From Mycolicibacterium poriferae (GTDB lineage: Bacteria; Actinomycetota; Actinomycetes; Mycobacteriales; Mycobacteriaceae): a DNA stretch of 64,000 nt. Made by a program: the position numbers and the translations under genes. The notes beneath the pieces were generated by a model, which ran no database searches, was not told the DNA's origin, and worked only from the letters and a program-made list of their open reading frames with translations. Of the stretch, positions 47,395 through 56,316 are shown one piece after another (position 1 is the first letter of the stretch; each line of letters begins with the position of its first letter). The stretch spans positions 4,898,001 through 4,962,000 of the forward strand of contig NZ_AP022570.1 of the NCBI RefSeq assembly GCF_010728325.1. The letters run 5' to 3'.

Positions 47395-48180
47395 ATGAGC
47401 AACAGTGGCGAGCGGCTGGCGGTGATCGTCGGCGGGGCTTCCGGCATCGGATGGGCGAGCGCCCGCGCGCTGGCGGAGCACGGGTGCCGCGTGGTGATCG
47501 CCGACGTGAACGGCGACGCCGCGCGTGAGCGTGCCGCCGAGCTCGGCGCCCCACACTCCGCCGCAGCGGTCGACGTCACCGACGAGGCCTCGGTGCAGAG
47601 CCTGTTCGAGGGGCTGTCCGATGAGCAACGCACCCTCGACATCGCCGTCAACTGCGCGGGTTTCAGCAACGTCGGCCTCATCACCGACATGCCCGCCGAG
47701 GAGTTCCGGGCCGTCATCGACGTCTGTCTCAACGGTGCGTTCATCGTGTCCAAACACGCCGGCCGGCATCTGCGTGAAGGTGGCTCGCTGATCCACATCA
47801 GCTCGCTCAACGGCAGGCAGCCGGCCGCCGGGATGAGCGCCTATTGCGCCGCGAAGGCCGGTCTGTCGATGCTGACCCAGGTCGCGGCCCTCGAGATGGG
47901 ACCGCGCGGCATCCGGGTCAACGCCGTGGCGCCGGGCTTCGTGCACACTCCGCTCACCGCGGCTGCCGCCTCGGTCCCGGGCGTGGTCGAGGACTACGTC
48001 GGCAACACCGCGCTCGGACGGGCGGGCACACCCGAGGACATCGCCGAGGCGGTGCTCTATCTGTGTGCACCTGGATCGTCGTGGCTGACCGGCGAGGTAC
48101 TCGACATCAACGGCGGCGCCCATCTCAAGCGCTACCCCGACGTGATGGGCCACGTCATGAAGCTGATGGAACAGGCGTGA
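47395..48180 (+). CDS. Short-chain dehydrogenase/reductase, first of pair
   Basis: A 261-residue classical SDR. The NAD(P) motif is GGASGIG, the NCAG motif is present, and the catalytic Ser-Tyr-Lys are in HISSLNG and YCAAK. The acidic residue after strand 2 (VIADVNG) suggests NAD rather than NADP. A KstR-type box lies upstream and a GAAAGG site precedes the ATG. The next SDR gene overlaps its stop. A role in oxidising a sterol ring or side-chain alcohol is inferred from the box. Confidence 0.9.
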   Translation: MSNSGERLAVIVGGASGIGWASARALAEHGCRVVIADVNGDAARERAAELGAPHSAAAVDVTDEASVQSLFEGLSDEQRTLDIAVNCAGFSNVGLITDMPAEEFRAVIDVCLNGAFIVSKHAGRHLREGGSLIHISSLNGRQPAAGMSAYCAAKAGLSMLTQVAALEMGPRGIRVNAVAPGFVHTPLTAAAASVPGVVEDYVGNTALGRAGTPEDIAEAVLYLCAPGSSWLTGEVLDINGGAHLKRYPDVMGHVMKLMEQA

Positions 48181-49016
48181 GCGTCGCCGGCAAGCATGCT
48201 TTGGTCACCGGCGCCGGATCCGGTATCGGCGCCGCGCTGTGCCGCGCACTCGACGGCGCCGGCGCGCACGTGGTGTGCACCGACATCGACGAACACGCCG
48301 CCGAGGCCACCGCCGCCGGGTTGAGTGCGCGTGCCCGGGCGGCCCGGCTGGACGTCACCGATGCGGCCGCGGTGCAAGCCGCCGTCGACGACGTGGTGGC
48401 CCGCGTGGGTCGGTTGGACCTGATGTTCAACAACGCCGGGATCGTCTGGGGCGGTGACACCGAACGGCTCACCCTCGACCAGTGGAACGCCATCATCGAT
48501 GTCAACCTGCGCGGTGTCGTCCACGGGGTCGCGGCGGCCTACCCGCAGATGCTGCGCCAGGGCCACGGCCACATCGTCAACACCGCCTCGATGGCCGGCC
48601 TGAGTGCCGCCGGCCAGATCACCAGTTATGTGGCGACCAAACACGCGGTCGTCGGGTTGTCGCTGGCGCTGCGGACGGAAGCGGTTCCCCGCGGGGTCGG
48701 CGTCACGGTCGTCTGCCCCGCCGCCGTGGAGACGCCGATCCTCGACAAAGGCGCCGTCGGCGGTTTCGTCGGTCGCGACTACTTCCTGCAGAACCAGGGC
48801 GGCAGGGCCTACGACGCCGACCGCCTGGCCCGCGACACCTTGCGAGCGATCGAGCGCAACAAGGCGATCCTCGTCAAACCGGCTGTCGCGCACGCGCAAT
48901 GGCTGTTCGCACGGCTGACGCCGACGCTGATGAACCGTCTGGCCATGCGGTTTGTCGCCGGGCAGCGGTCCCGCCAGACTCTCGGAGAGGCGTCCGGGCA
49001 CCCCCGCTCGGGTTAA
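48177..49016 (+). CDS. Short-chain dehydrogenase/reductase, second of pair
   Basis: A 279-residue classical SDR with GAGSGIG, NNAG and the catalytic NTASMAG / YVATK set. Asp after strand 2 (CTDIDE) again suggests NAD. It has a C-terminal extension (about 240-279) with a hydrophobic helix, seen in some membrane-associated SDRs. GTG start overlaps the preceding TGA, so the two are translationally coupled. Confidence 0.9.
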   Translation: MSVAGKHALVTGAGSGIGAALCRALDGAGAHVVCTDIDEHAAEATAAGLSARARAARLDVTDAAAVQAAVDDVVARVGRLDLMFNNAGIVWGGDTERLTLDQWNAIIDVNLRGVVHGVAAAYPQMLRQGHGHIVNTASMAGLSAAGQITSYVATKHAVVGLSLALRTEAVPRGVGVTVVCPAAVETPILDKGAVGGFVGRDYFLQNQGGRAYDADRLARDTLRAIERNKAILVKPAVAHAQWLFARLTPTLMNRLAMRFVAGQRSRQTLGEASGHPRSG

Positions 49017-49046
49017 GGTTGCGCTCGGCGGCCGACGGGAGGGCGC

Positions 49047-50285
49047 ATGCGCGACGAATTGACGCTTACCCAGAAGCGTGCGCTGGTGGTGATGACGGTC
49101 ATCGCGCTCGGCTTCGGGGCCTACTTCCTGCGGTCCTACGTCCTGCTGATCGCCATCGCGGCCGTGCTGGCGTATCTGTTCAACCCGCTGTACAGCCGGC
49201 TGCGGTCGAGGATGAACGTCGGTCTCTCGGCGACGGTGACGCTGCTGACGGCGATCCTGATCGTCGCGATCCCGCTGACCGGTGTCGGCATCCTCGCCTT
49301 CATGCAGATCAGCCAGATGGTCGACTCGGTCAGCCGCTGGGTTTCCGAAACGGATTTCACCGCACTCGCTCAGCGGCTGCTCGACTCGGCCAACGAGGTG
49401 CTGGCCCGCATCCCCTTCCTGGACGTCACGCTGACCCAGGACTCGGTGCGCGACGCGATGGCCACGCTGGGGCAGAACGGCGGCGAGTACGCGCTGAGTT
49501 TCCTGCAGGAGTCCGTCGGCAGCATCGCGTCGCTGGTGACGTCGGCAGTCATCTTCCTGTACGTGTTCGTGGCGCTGCTGACCAAGGGCGACCGCGTCCT
49601 CGATCTGTTCCGCGACCTCAACCCGTTGGGTGACAACATCTCCGACATCTACCTCGCCAAGATCGGGGCGATGGTCTCGGCGTCGGTCAAGGGGCAGTTC
49701 ATCATCGCGGTCTGCCAGGGTGTGGCCGGCGCAGTGTCGATCTACCTCGGCGGCATCCACGACGCGTTCTTCATGTTCGTCATCTTCTTGACCGCGCTGG
49801 CATTCATCCCGCTCGGCAGCGGAATCCTCGCCATCCCGCTGGGCATCGGGATGGCGTTGTTCGGCAACGTGTTCGGTGGCGTCTTCGTGGTGGTGTTCCA
49901 TCTCGTCGTCACCACCAACATCGACAACGTGCTGCGCCCGCTGCTGGTGCCCAAGAGCGCCCACCTGCATCCGGCGCTGATGCTGCTGGCGGTGTTCGCC
50001 GGGCTGTCCATGTTCGGGTTCTGGGGCATCGTGCTGGGCCCGGTGCTGATGATCGTCATCGTCACCACGGTCAGCGTGTACCTGGTGGTCTACCGCGGGG
50101 CGCCCGCCGAGTCGATCACCGGCACCCAGGCCGACGCCGGCGAGGACGACGAGGCCCGCTCGGTGCCGTGGTGGCGCCGGATGCTGCCCGGAAAGCCGCG
50201 CACCCCTGGCGAACCCCAGCCCGAACGCGAGTCCGAGCCCCCGCCCGAACCCGATCCTCAGGCCGCTAGGTCAACCGAGAGGTGA
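49047..50285 (+). CDS. AI-2E (PerM-type) family transporter
   Basis: A 412-residue membrane protein with seven to eight hydrophobic segments and the family C-terminal motif region (VTTNIDNVLRPLLVPK, FWGIVLGPVLM). The last about 60 residues are a charged, Pro/Glu-rich cytoplasmic tail. Matches the gene found here in M. tuberculosis (Rv1101c). Members export diverse solutes; the substrate is unknown. A GGGAGG site precedes the ATG. The end overlaps the convergent hydrolase gene by 20 bp. Confidence 0.92.
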   Translation: MRDELTLTQKRALVVMTVIALGFGAYFLRSYVLLIAIAAVLAYLFNPLYSRLRSRMNVGLSATVTLLTAILIVAIPLTGVGILAFMQISQMVDSVSRWVSETDFTALAQRLLDSANEVLARIPFLDVTLTQDSVRDAMATLGQNGGEYALSFLQESVGSIASLVTSAVIFLYVFVALLTKGDRVLDLFRDLNPLGDNISDIYLAKIGAMVSASVKGQFIIAVCQGVAGAVSIYLGGIHDAFFMFVIFLTALAFIPLGSGILAIPLGIGMALFGNVFGGVFVVVFHLVVTTNIDNVLRPLLVPKSAHLHPALMLLAVFAGLSMFGFWGIVLGPVLMIVIVTTVSVYLVVYRGAPAESITGTQADAGEDDEARSVPWWRRMLPGKPRTPGEPQPERESEPPPEPDPQAARSTER

Positions 50286-51063
50286 GGAACTCCACGACGC
50301 GTTTGCGCGCCTCATAGGCCGGGTGGCCGTCGACCTCACGGACCTGGTCGGTCAGCACGGAGTGGGCCATCCGCCCGATGCCGTCCGGGTTGCCCTTTCC
50401 GGAATCGATCTCGATGACCTCGAACGCGTCACCGAGCCGGTTCTTCAGCGTGGTGAACCGGTCGCGCGGGGACATCGCGTCTTCGCTGAACCGCAGACCC
50501 ATTACGCACAGCCCCTCGGACGCGGCGCGCTGCTCGACGACTTTCAGTTCGGCGTCGGACACCCCCGGATCACGGCGCTGTTTCGGGGTCAGAGGCAGCG
50601 GCAGCGACGGTTGGCTCATCACCGGGGCGAGCACGCTGTCGTCGACGGCGGCGGCCAGCGCGAAACCACCGGTGAAGCACTGCCCGATCACGCCGACGCC
50701 CTTGCCGGGGGTCCGGTCGTTCAGGTCGCGGGCCAGCGCGCGCAGGTAGTGCGCGATCGGCCGGTCGGCGTTGGTGGCGAACGCGGCGAACTCCTTGGCC
50801 ACGCACCCCTTCAGCAGCGTGGGCACCGCCTTCGGCGACAGCGCCGGCGCTCCGGGACTGCCGAACAGGGACGGCGCCGCGACGGTGAAGCCGTTGTCCA
50901 CCAGATGATTCCCCAGCGCCAGCACCCCGGGATGCAGGCCCGGCATCTCCGGGATCAACACCACACCGGGTCCCTCGCCCTTGCGGTACACGTCGTAGGT
51001 GAGCCCGTTGGCCGTGAACGGGGCCGCCGTCCAGCCGCTCAGATCCGATTCAGGGGCTGTCAT
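50266..51063 (-). CDS. Dienelactone hydrolase family protein
   Basis: A 265-residue alpha/beta hydrolase with a Cys nucleophile in GQCFTGG, as in dienelactone hydrolases, an early EMPGL motif and a late region that should hold the Asp and His. Acts on cyclic esters or related bonds; the substrate is unknown. It faces the transporter gene with overlapping ends and lies 25 bp downstream of the DUF4245 gene on the same strand. Confidence 0.88.
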   Translation of the reverse strand: MTAPESDLSGWTAAPFTANGLTYDVYRKGEGPGVVLIPEMPGLHPGVLALGNHLVDNGFTVAAPSLFGSPGAPALSPKAVPTLLKGCVAKEFAAFATNADRPIAHYLRALARDLNDRTPGKGVGVIGQCFTGGFALAAAVDDSVLAPVMSQPSLPLPLTPKQRRDPGVSDAELKVVEQRAASEGLCVMGLRFSEDAMSPRDRFTTLKNRLGDAFEVIEIDSGKGNPDGIGRMAHSVLTDQVREVDGHPAYEARKRVVEFLTSRLT

Positions 51064-51088
51064 GGCATCTCCATCCGCCGGCTGGTCA

Positions 51089-51820
51089 CTACGTCGCGGT
51101 CAATGGTGGCTGGGATTGCGTCGCCGCGGCAAGGGTCCGGAATTCCTCGGCGCTGCCGGCGCCGGTCACCGCAAGCTGCGCCGGCCCGGTCGGCCCGGGT
51201 ACCCGCGCGGTCCACACCGGCTCGGCCGGTCGGCCACCTTCGCGCTCCCCACCCTGGTAGACCACCCAGGTGACGCCGTCGACGTCCTGCACCCCGGTGG
51301 GCACCAGCTCGGAACCGAACGTGGCCACCAGGGCGTCCTCGTCGGCGTTGCTCTGGGTCAGGCTGAGGTACATGCCGCTGGGAGCGAGATAACCCACCCT
51401 GGAGGCGACCGCGCGGACCTGCTGGCCGGTCGCCGGGTCGGTGCGGCCCGCCTCGATGCCCTCTCGACTGCCCGAGTTGGCCTGCCAGCCCTCGGGCAGC
51501 TCCGGCAGCCGGATGGGGACGTCGAGCGCACTGGCGTCGGCCTGCAGTGCAGCACGGGCGTCATAGTCGGGAGCCGGACCCGCACCGGGGCCGGACGGGG
51601 CGAACGAGCACATGCCGAGCAGACCCGCGAGCACCACGCAGGCCAGCACCAGCGGCGCCATCGACCAGAACATGTCCCGGCCGTCCTGCAGCAACCGGGG
51701 CTTCTGCGGGCGCGGCCCCGGAAGGGCATATCCGGCTTCGGCACCGGCGGAACCTGCGGGTTCGGTCTGTCCGCCGGGCTCCCCGCCGACCTGCGGTCCC
51801 GGTTCGGGCGGCGTCGTCAT
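51089..51820 (-). CDS. DUF4245 family membrane-anchored protein
   Basis: A 243-residue protein: about 50 residues of Pro/Gly-rich cytoplasmic sequence, a transmembrane helix (about 52-72), then an extracytoplasmic DUF4245 domain (LPEGWQANSGSRE, VTWVVYQGGE). Length and place match Rv1100. Function unknown. Divergent from glpX by 54 bp. Confidence 0.9.
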   Translation of the reverse strand: MTTPPEPGPQVGGEPGGQTEPAGSAGAEAGYALPGPRPQKPRLLQDGRDMFWSMAPLVLACVVLAGLLGMCSFAPSGPGAGPAPDYDARAALQADASALDVPIRLPELPEGWQANSGSREGIEAGRTDPATGQQVRAVASRVGYLAPSGMYLSLTQSNADEDALVATFGSELVPTGVQDVDGVTWVVYQGGEREGGRPAEPVWTARVPGPTGPAQLAVTGAGSAEEFRTLAAATQSQPPLTAT

Positions 51821-51874
51821 GTCCCCCAGTATCCCAGCTCCCTGACCCGAAGCCGCTAATGGGACAATCTGGCC

Positions 51875-52906
51875 ATGACAACGCCCTCGCGCCGGGAGGC
51901 CCCGGACCGCAACCTCGCTCTCGAACTCGTGCGGGTCACCGAGGCCGGAGCCATGGCCGCCGGCCGATGGGTCGGCCGCGGCGACAAGGAAGGCGGCGAC
52001 GGGGCCGCGGTCGACGCCATGCGGGAGCTGGTGAACTCGGTGTCGATGCGCGGCGTCGTGGTGATCGGCGAGGGTGAGAAGGACAACGCCCCGATGCTCT
52101 ACAACGGGGAAGAAGTCGGCAACGGGGACGGCCCCGAGTGCGACTTCGCCGTCGACCCGATCGACGGCACCACGCTGATGAGCAAGGGCATGCCCAACGC
52201 GATCTCGGTGCTCGCGGTGGCCGAGCGCGGCGCCATGTTCGACCCGTCGGCGGTGTTCTACATGAACAAGATTGCCGCCGGACCCGACGTCGCCGACTTC
52301 ATCGACATCACCTCGCCGATCGCGGCCAACATCCAGCGCATCGCCAAGGTGCGCAAGGCCTCGGTCTCCGACATCACCGTGTGCATCCTGGATCGCCCCC
52401 GTCACGAGCAGCTCATCGCCGACGTGCGTGCCGCCGGCGCCCGCATCCGGCTGATCTCCGACGGCGACGTCGCCGGGGCGATCGCGGCGTGCCGGCCGGA
52501 TTCGGGAACCGACATGCTCGCCGGCGTCGGCGGCACCCCCGAGGGCATCATCACCGCTGCGGCGATCCGCTGCATGGGCGGCGAGATCCAGGCAACCCTG
52601 GCACCCAAGGACGACGAGGAGCGCCAGCAGGCGATCGATCGCGGCCACGATCTGAGCCGGGTGCTGACCACGACGGACCTGGTGGCCGGCGAGAACGTGT
52701 TCTTCTGCGCCACCGGCGTCACCGACGGCGACCTGCTCAAGGGGGTGCGTTTCTTCGGCGGCGGTTGTACGACGCAGTCGATCGTGATGCGATCGAAGTC
52801 GGGCACGGTCCGGATGGTCGAGGCCTACCACCGCCTCTCGAAGCTCAACGAATATTCTGCAGTCAACTTCACCGGCGACATGTCCGCCGCCTACCCCCTG
52901 CCCTAG
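51875..52906 (+). CDS. glpX: GlpX, class II fructose-1,6-bisphosphatase
   Basis: A 343-residue metal-dependent phosphatase of gluconeogenesis. Metal-site motif [20 protein letters not shown], and GTPEGI. Full length for the family. ATG chosen by homology; GACAAT lies 6 nt upstream and could be a leaderless -10 element. Followed by fumarase 65 bp later on the same strand, as in M. tuberculosis. Confidence 0.97.
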   Translation: MTTPSRREAPDRNLALELVRVTEAGAMAAGRWVGRGDKEGGDGAAVDAMRELVNSVSMRGVVVIGEGEKDNAPMLYNGEEVGNGDGPECDFAVDPIDGTTLMSKGMPNAISVLAVAERGAMFDPSAVFYMNKIAAGPDVADFIDITSPIAANIQRIAKVRKASVSDITVCILDRPRHEQLIADVRAAGARIRLISDGDVAGAIAACRPDSGTDMLAGVGGTPEGIITAAAIRCMGGEIQATLAPKDDEERQQAIDRGHDLSRVLTTTDLVAGENVFFCATGVTDGDLLKGVRFFGGGCTTQSIVMRSKSGTVRMVEAYHRLSKLNEYSAVNFTGDMSAAYPLP

Positions 52907-52971
52907 ACCCGCCAACTCTGGACCCTGGGACCGACCCGGTCCCCGACCCCACCGAGACGAACAGGGAGCAC

Positions 52972-54381
52972 ATGACCGACAAGGACGTCGAGTACCGGAT
53001 CGAGCACGACACGATGGGCGAGGTGCGGGTGCCCAAGAACGCGTTGTGGCGCGCGCAGACCCAGCGGGCGGTGGAGAACTTCCCGATCTCGTTCCGGCCC
53101 TTGGAGCGCACGCAGATCCGCGCCCTGGGGCTGCTCAAAGGGGCGTGCGCGCAGGTGAACAAGGACCTCGGTCTGCTCGACGCGGACAAGGCCGACGCGA
53201 TCATCGCCGCCGCCGCCGAGATCGCCGACGGCCAGCATGACGACCAGTTCCCGATCGACGTGTTCCAGACCGGCTCGGGCACCAGTTCGAACATGAACAC
53301 CAACGAGGTCATCGCCTCGATCTGCGCGGCGAACGGGGTCACCGTGCACCCCAACGACCACGTGAACATGTCGCAGAGCTCCAACGACACCTTTCCGACG
53401 GCGACGCACATCGCAGCCACCGAAGCCGCTGTGCGTCACCTGATTCCGGCGCTGGAGACGCTGCACGAGTCGTTGACCGCCAAGGCCGGGCAGTGGCACA
53501 CCGCGGTGAAGTCCGGGCGCACCCACCTGATGGATGCGGTGCCGGTGACGCTCGGCCAGGAGTTCGGCGGGTACGCCCGCCAGATCCAGGCCGGCATAGA
53601 AAGGGTGCGCGGGTGTCTCCCCCGGCTCGGCGAGCTGGCCATCGGCGGCACCGCGGTGGGCACCGGGCTCAACGCGCCCGACGGCTTCGGCGAGAAGGTC
53701 GTGGATGTGCTCAAAGAGCAGACCGGCATCGCCGAACTACGTACCGCAGTGGACTCTTTCGAGGCCCAGGCGGCGCGCGACGGTTTGGTGGAAGCCTCCG
53801 GCGCGCTGAAGACGATCGCGGTGTCGCTGACCAAGATCGCCAACGACATCCGCTGGATGGGTTCGGGGCCGCTGACCGGCCTGGGTGAACTGCAGCTGCC
53901 CGACCTGCAGCCCGGCAGCTCGATCATGCCCGGGAAGGTCAACCCCGTCATCCCCGAGGCCGTCACGCAGGTCGCCGCCCAGGTGATCGGCAACGACGCC
54001 GCCGTGACCGTGGGTGGCCTGTCGGGCGCTTTCGAGCTCAACGTCTACATCCCCATGATGGCGCGCAACGTGCTCGAGTCGTTCACACTGCTGTCCAACG
54101 TCTCGAAGCTGTTCGCCGCCAAGTGCATCGACGGGCTGGTGGCCAACGACGAGCGGCTGCGCGAGCTTGCCGAGTCCTCCCCCTCGATCGTCACGCCGCT
54201 GAACTCGGCGATCGGCTATGAGGAGGCCGCCAAGGTCGCCAAGGAGGCGCTCAAGGAGCGCAAGACGATCCGGCAGGCGGTCATCGACCGCGGCCTGATC
54301 GGCGACAAGCTCTCCGAGGAGGAGCTCGACAAACGTCTCGACGTGCTGGCGATGGCGAAGGTGAAAGACGACCGCCGCTGA
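52972..54381 (+). CDS. fum: Class II fumarate hydratase
   Basis: A 469-residue TCA-cycle enzyme converting fumarate to malate. Superfamily signature [12 protein letters not shown] with the catalytic loop, plus [13 protein letters not shown] and [14 protein letters not shown] precedes the ATG at 52972; the frame is open upstream through glpX in another frame. Normal length. Confidence 0.97.
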   Translation: MTDKDVEYRIEHDTMGEVRVPKNALWRAQTQRAVENFPISFRPLERTQIRALGLLKGACAQVNKDLGLLDADKADAIIAAAAEIADGQHDDQFPIDVFQTGSGTSSNMNTNEVIASICAANGVTVHPNDHVNMSQSSNDTFPTATHIAATEAAVRHLIPALETLHESLTAKAGQWHTAVKSGRTHLMDAVPVTLGQEFGGYARQIQAGIERVRGCLPRLGELAIGGTAVGTGLNAPDGFGEKVVDVLKEQTGIAELRTAVDSFEAQAARDGLVEASGALKTIAVSLTKIANDIRWMGSGPLTGLGELQLPDLQPGSSIMPGKVNPVIPEAVTQVAAQVIGNDAAVTVGGLSGAFELNVYIPMMARNVLESFTLLSNVSKLFAAKCIDGLVANDERLRELAESSPSIVTPLNSAIGYEEAAKVAKEALKERKTIRQAVIDRGLIGDKLSEEELDKRLDVLAMAKVKDDRR

Positions 54382-54518
54382 CGCGGATCGCCCTCGACAA
54401 ATCGCGCAAAACGGCTGACGGATCGCCGGAACCGCAACAGAATTAGGGAAACACCCGATTCGACGTGGGGCCCTTGCGGCCTAGCGTCGAGTGGTCCCGA
54501 TTCGCTCGAGGAGGTTCG

Positions 54519-54797
54519 GTGCCCGCTCCGCACGACATTGCTGCCACAACATCCACATCCGCCGCAACAGCCACTTACGGCGCAACATCCACATCCGCCG
54601 CAACAGCCATGTCTGGCGCACTGGTCACCACCGCGACCAGCCAGCCCGCGCTGCGCACGGGGTTCGTGATGCTGGGCCTGGCTTCGCTGCTCGACCTGTC
54701 CACGGGTAGACGAGGAGCAGGCGCCGACCGGGTGCTGGCGATGTCAGGCGCCGCGGCGGCGGGCTGGTACCTGGTCGAGTCTCGCCGGCGCCACTGA
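54519..54797 (+). CDS. Small Thr/Ala-rich membrane protein with internal repeats
   Basis: A 92-residue protein starting at GTG behind a strong GAGGAGG site (54508-54514). Residues about 9-34 contain two near-perfect copies of a 12-residue Thr/Ser/Ala-rich unit. Then come a hydrophobic segment (LRTGFVMLGLASLLDL) and a second one near the end (AMSGAAAAGWYLV). The stop lies in the first unit of a 17-bp tandem array. No family recognised; the ribosome site argues that it is translated. Confidence 0.55.
   Translation: MPAPHDIAATTSTSAATATYGATSTSAATAMSGALVTTATSQPALRTGFVMLGLASLLDLSTGRRGAGADRVLAMSGAAAAGWYLVESRRRH
54547..54609 (+). repeat. 36-bp tandem repeat inside small membrane-protein gene
   Basis: A 27-bp identical core occurs at 54547-54573 and 54583-54609, with a period of 36 bp (12 codons), so the repeat keeps the reading frame and encodes a repeated Thr/Ser/Ala unit. 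Confidence 0.88.
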
Positions 54798-54910
54798 CCG
54801 TTCCGCGCCATTGACGGTTCGGTGTCACTGACCGTTCGGCGCCACCGTCCGTTCGGCGTCATTGACGGTTCGGCGCCACTGACCGTTCGGCGCCACGGTC
54901 TGTTCGGCGT
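54792..54910. repeat. 17-bp tandem repeat array, seven copies
   Basis: Seven head-to-tail units of consensus CACTGACCGTTCGGCGC, starting over the last codons of the small gene. Units 3 and 6 are identical, and units 2-3-4 closely match 5-6-7, so a 51-bp block was duplicated. An eighth unit decays at once. The array ends about 90 bp before the Nramp-like gene. Not a CRISPR: there are no spacers. Confidence 0.92.
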
Positions 54911-55000
54911 CGCGGTCCGGATCCGGTCTGAGCGTCCTGACCCGGACGCCGCGCCCCAGCCGCTACCTTGGTGCGATACCAGAGGGCGGGGGGCAGATCC

Positions 55001-56311
55001 ATGGGTGACCAACCGGTGCACGTCGCCACCGATGACGCACAGGTGCGTCCGAGGTGGCGGTTCGTCGGCCCGGGCCTGGTGGTGGCCGCCACCGGTGTGG
55101 GGGCGGCCGACCTGGTGGCGACGCTGGTCGCCGGCGCCCGCTACGGCTACGCGCTGCTGTGGGTGGCGGTGCTGGGGGCGATCCTCAAGGTGATCCTCGT
55201 CGAGGCGGCCGGCCGTTACTCGTTGGCGACCGAGCGCAGCATCTTCGAGGGCTGGCGCAGCCTCGGCCGCTGGACCACTTGGTACTTCGCGCCCTACATC
55301 GTCATCTGGGGGTTCGTCTACGGCGCCACCGCGATGTCGTCGTCGGCGCTGCCGATCATCACGCTGTTCCCCGGTCTGGAGTTGCGCTGGGTCGCGATGA
55401 TCTCGGGCCTCATCGGTCTGGCGATGGTGTGGTTCGGCAGCTACCTGGCCTTCGAGAAGGTCATCGCGGTGCTGGTCGGGGTCATGTTCGTGACCGTCGT
55501 CGGGGCGGCGATCGTCGCGGTGCCCAACGTCGGTCAGATCCTGCTGGGGCTGCGGCCGATCCTTCCGGAGGGTTCGGTGCTCTACGCGCTGGCGCTCGCC
55601 GGCGGGGTGGGCGGCACCATCACGCTCGCCGCCTACGGCTACTGGCTGCGGGAGAAGGGCTGGTATGCACCACGATTCATGAAGGTGATGCGTATCGACA
55701 ACGGCGTGGCCTATCTGGTCACCGGCATCTTCGTCGTCGCGATGCTCATCGTGGGGGCCGAGCTGCTGTACTCGGCCAATGTCGCGGTCGCCACCGGTGA
55801 CCGCGGTCTGCTGGACCTGGCCAACGTCCTTGACGACCGCTACGGCGACTGGTTCGGCAAGGTGTTCCTGCTGGGCTTCTGGTCGGCGTCGTTCTCGTCG
55901 CTCATCGGCGTCTGGAGCGGGGTCAGCCTGCTGTTCGCCGACTTCGTCGGGAACCTGCGCAAACTACCGTCGGGGCATCCCGATACCCGCACCGGCGGCA
56001 AGCTGTTCAAGACCTACCTGCTGTGGCTCACCTTCCCGCCGATGGTGCTGCTGTTCCTCGACGAACCGCAGGCGCTGGTGATCACCTACGGCGTTCTCGG
56101 CGCGCTGTTCATGCCGTTTCTCGCCATCACCTTGCTGGTGCTGTTGAACAAGCGCCGCGACGGCGCGTTGCCGCACACCGAGGTGCCGGCCCGCTGGCGC
56201 AACGGCTGGCTGTCGAACTCGCTGCTGGCATTGTGTGCACTGCTGTTCGTGGCGCTGTCGATCAACGAGCTCGTCAACCGGGTGAAGCCGTTGCTCCCCG
56301 GCGCAGGCTGA
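55001..56311 (+). CDS. Nramp-family metal-ion transporter, non-canonical
   Basis: A 436-residue membrane protein with about 11 hydrophobic segments and overall Nramp (SLC11) layout, starting GPGLVVAATGVGAADL. Canonical Nramps have DPGN in helix 1 and MPH in helix 6 to bind Mn or Fe. Here helix 1 has GVGAADL and helix 6 has GGVGGTITL, so both metal-binding motifs are missing. It probably carries another ion, as reported for Nramp-related magnesium transporters, or works differently. Weak ribosome site before the ATG. Confidence 0.85.
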   Translation: MGDQPVHVATDDAQVRPRWRFVGPGLVVAATGVGAADLVATLVAGARYGYALLWVAVLGAILKVILVEAAGRYSLATERSIFEGWRSLGRWTTWYFAPYIVIWGFVYGATAMSSSALPIITLFPGLELRWVAMISGLIGLAMVWFGSYLAFEKVIAVLVGVMFVTVVGAAIVAVPNVGQILLGLRPILPEGSVLYALALAGGVGGTITLAAYGYWLREKGWYAPRFMKVMRIDNGVAYLVTGIFVVAMLIVGAELLYSANVAVATGDRGLLDLANVLDDRYGDWFGKVFLLGFWSASFSSLIGVWSGVSLLFADFVGNLRKLPSGHPDTRTGGKLFKTYLLWLTFPPMVLLFLDEPQALVITYGVLGALFMPFLAITLLVLLNKRRDGALPHTEVPARWRNGWLSNSLLALCALLFVALSINELVNRVKPLLPGAG

Positions 56312-56316
56312 CAGCG

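Noticed and set aside
54792..54910. Tandem array considered as a CRISPR
   Set aside because: Units are 17 bp, directly abutting, with no spacers and no cas genes nearby.
54822..55193. Plus-strand 123-codon frame through the 17-bp array
   Set aside because: It runs into the Nramp-like gene in another frame and has no ribosome site; the open frame follows from the 51-bp period.
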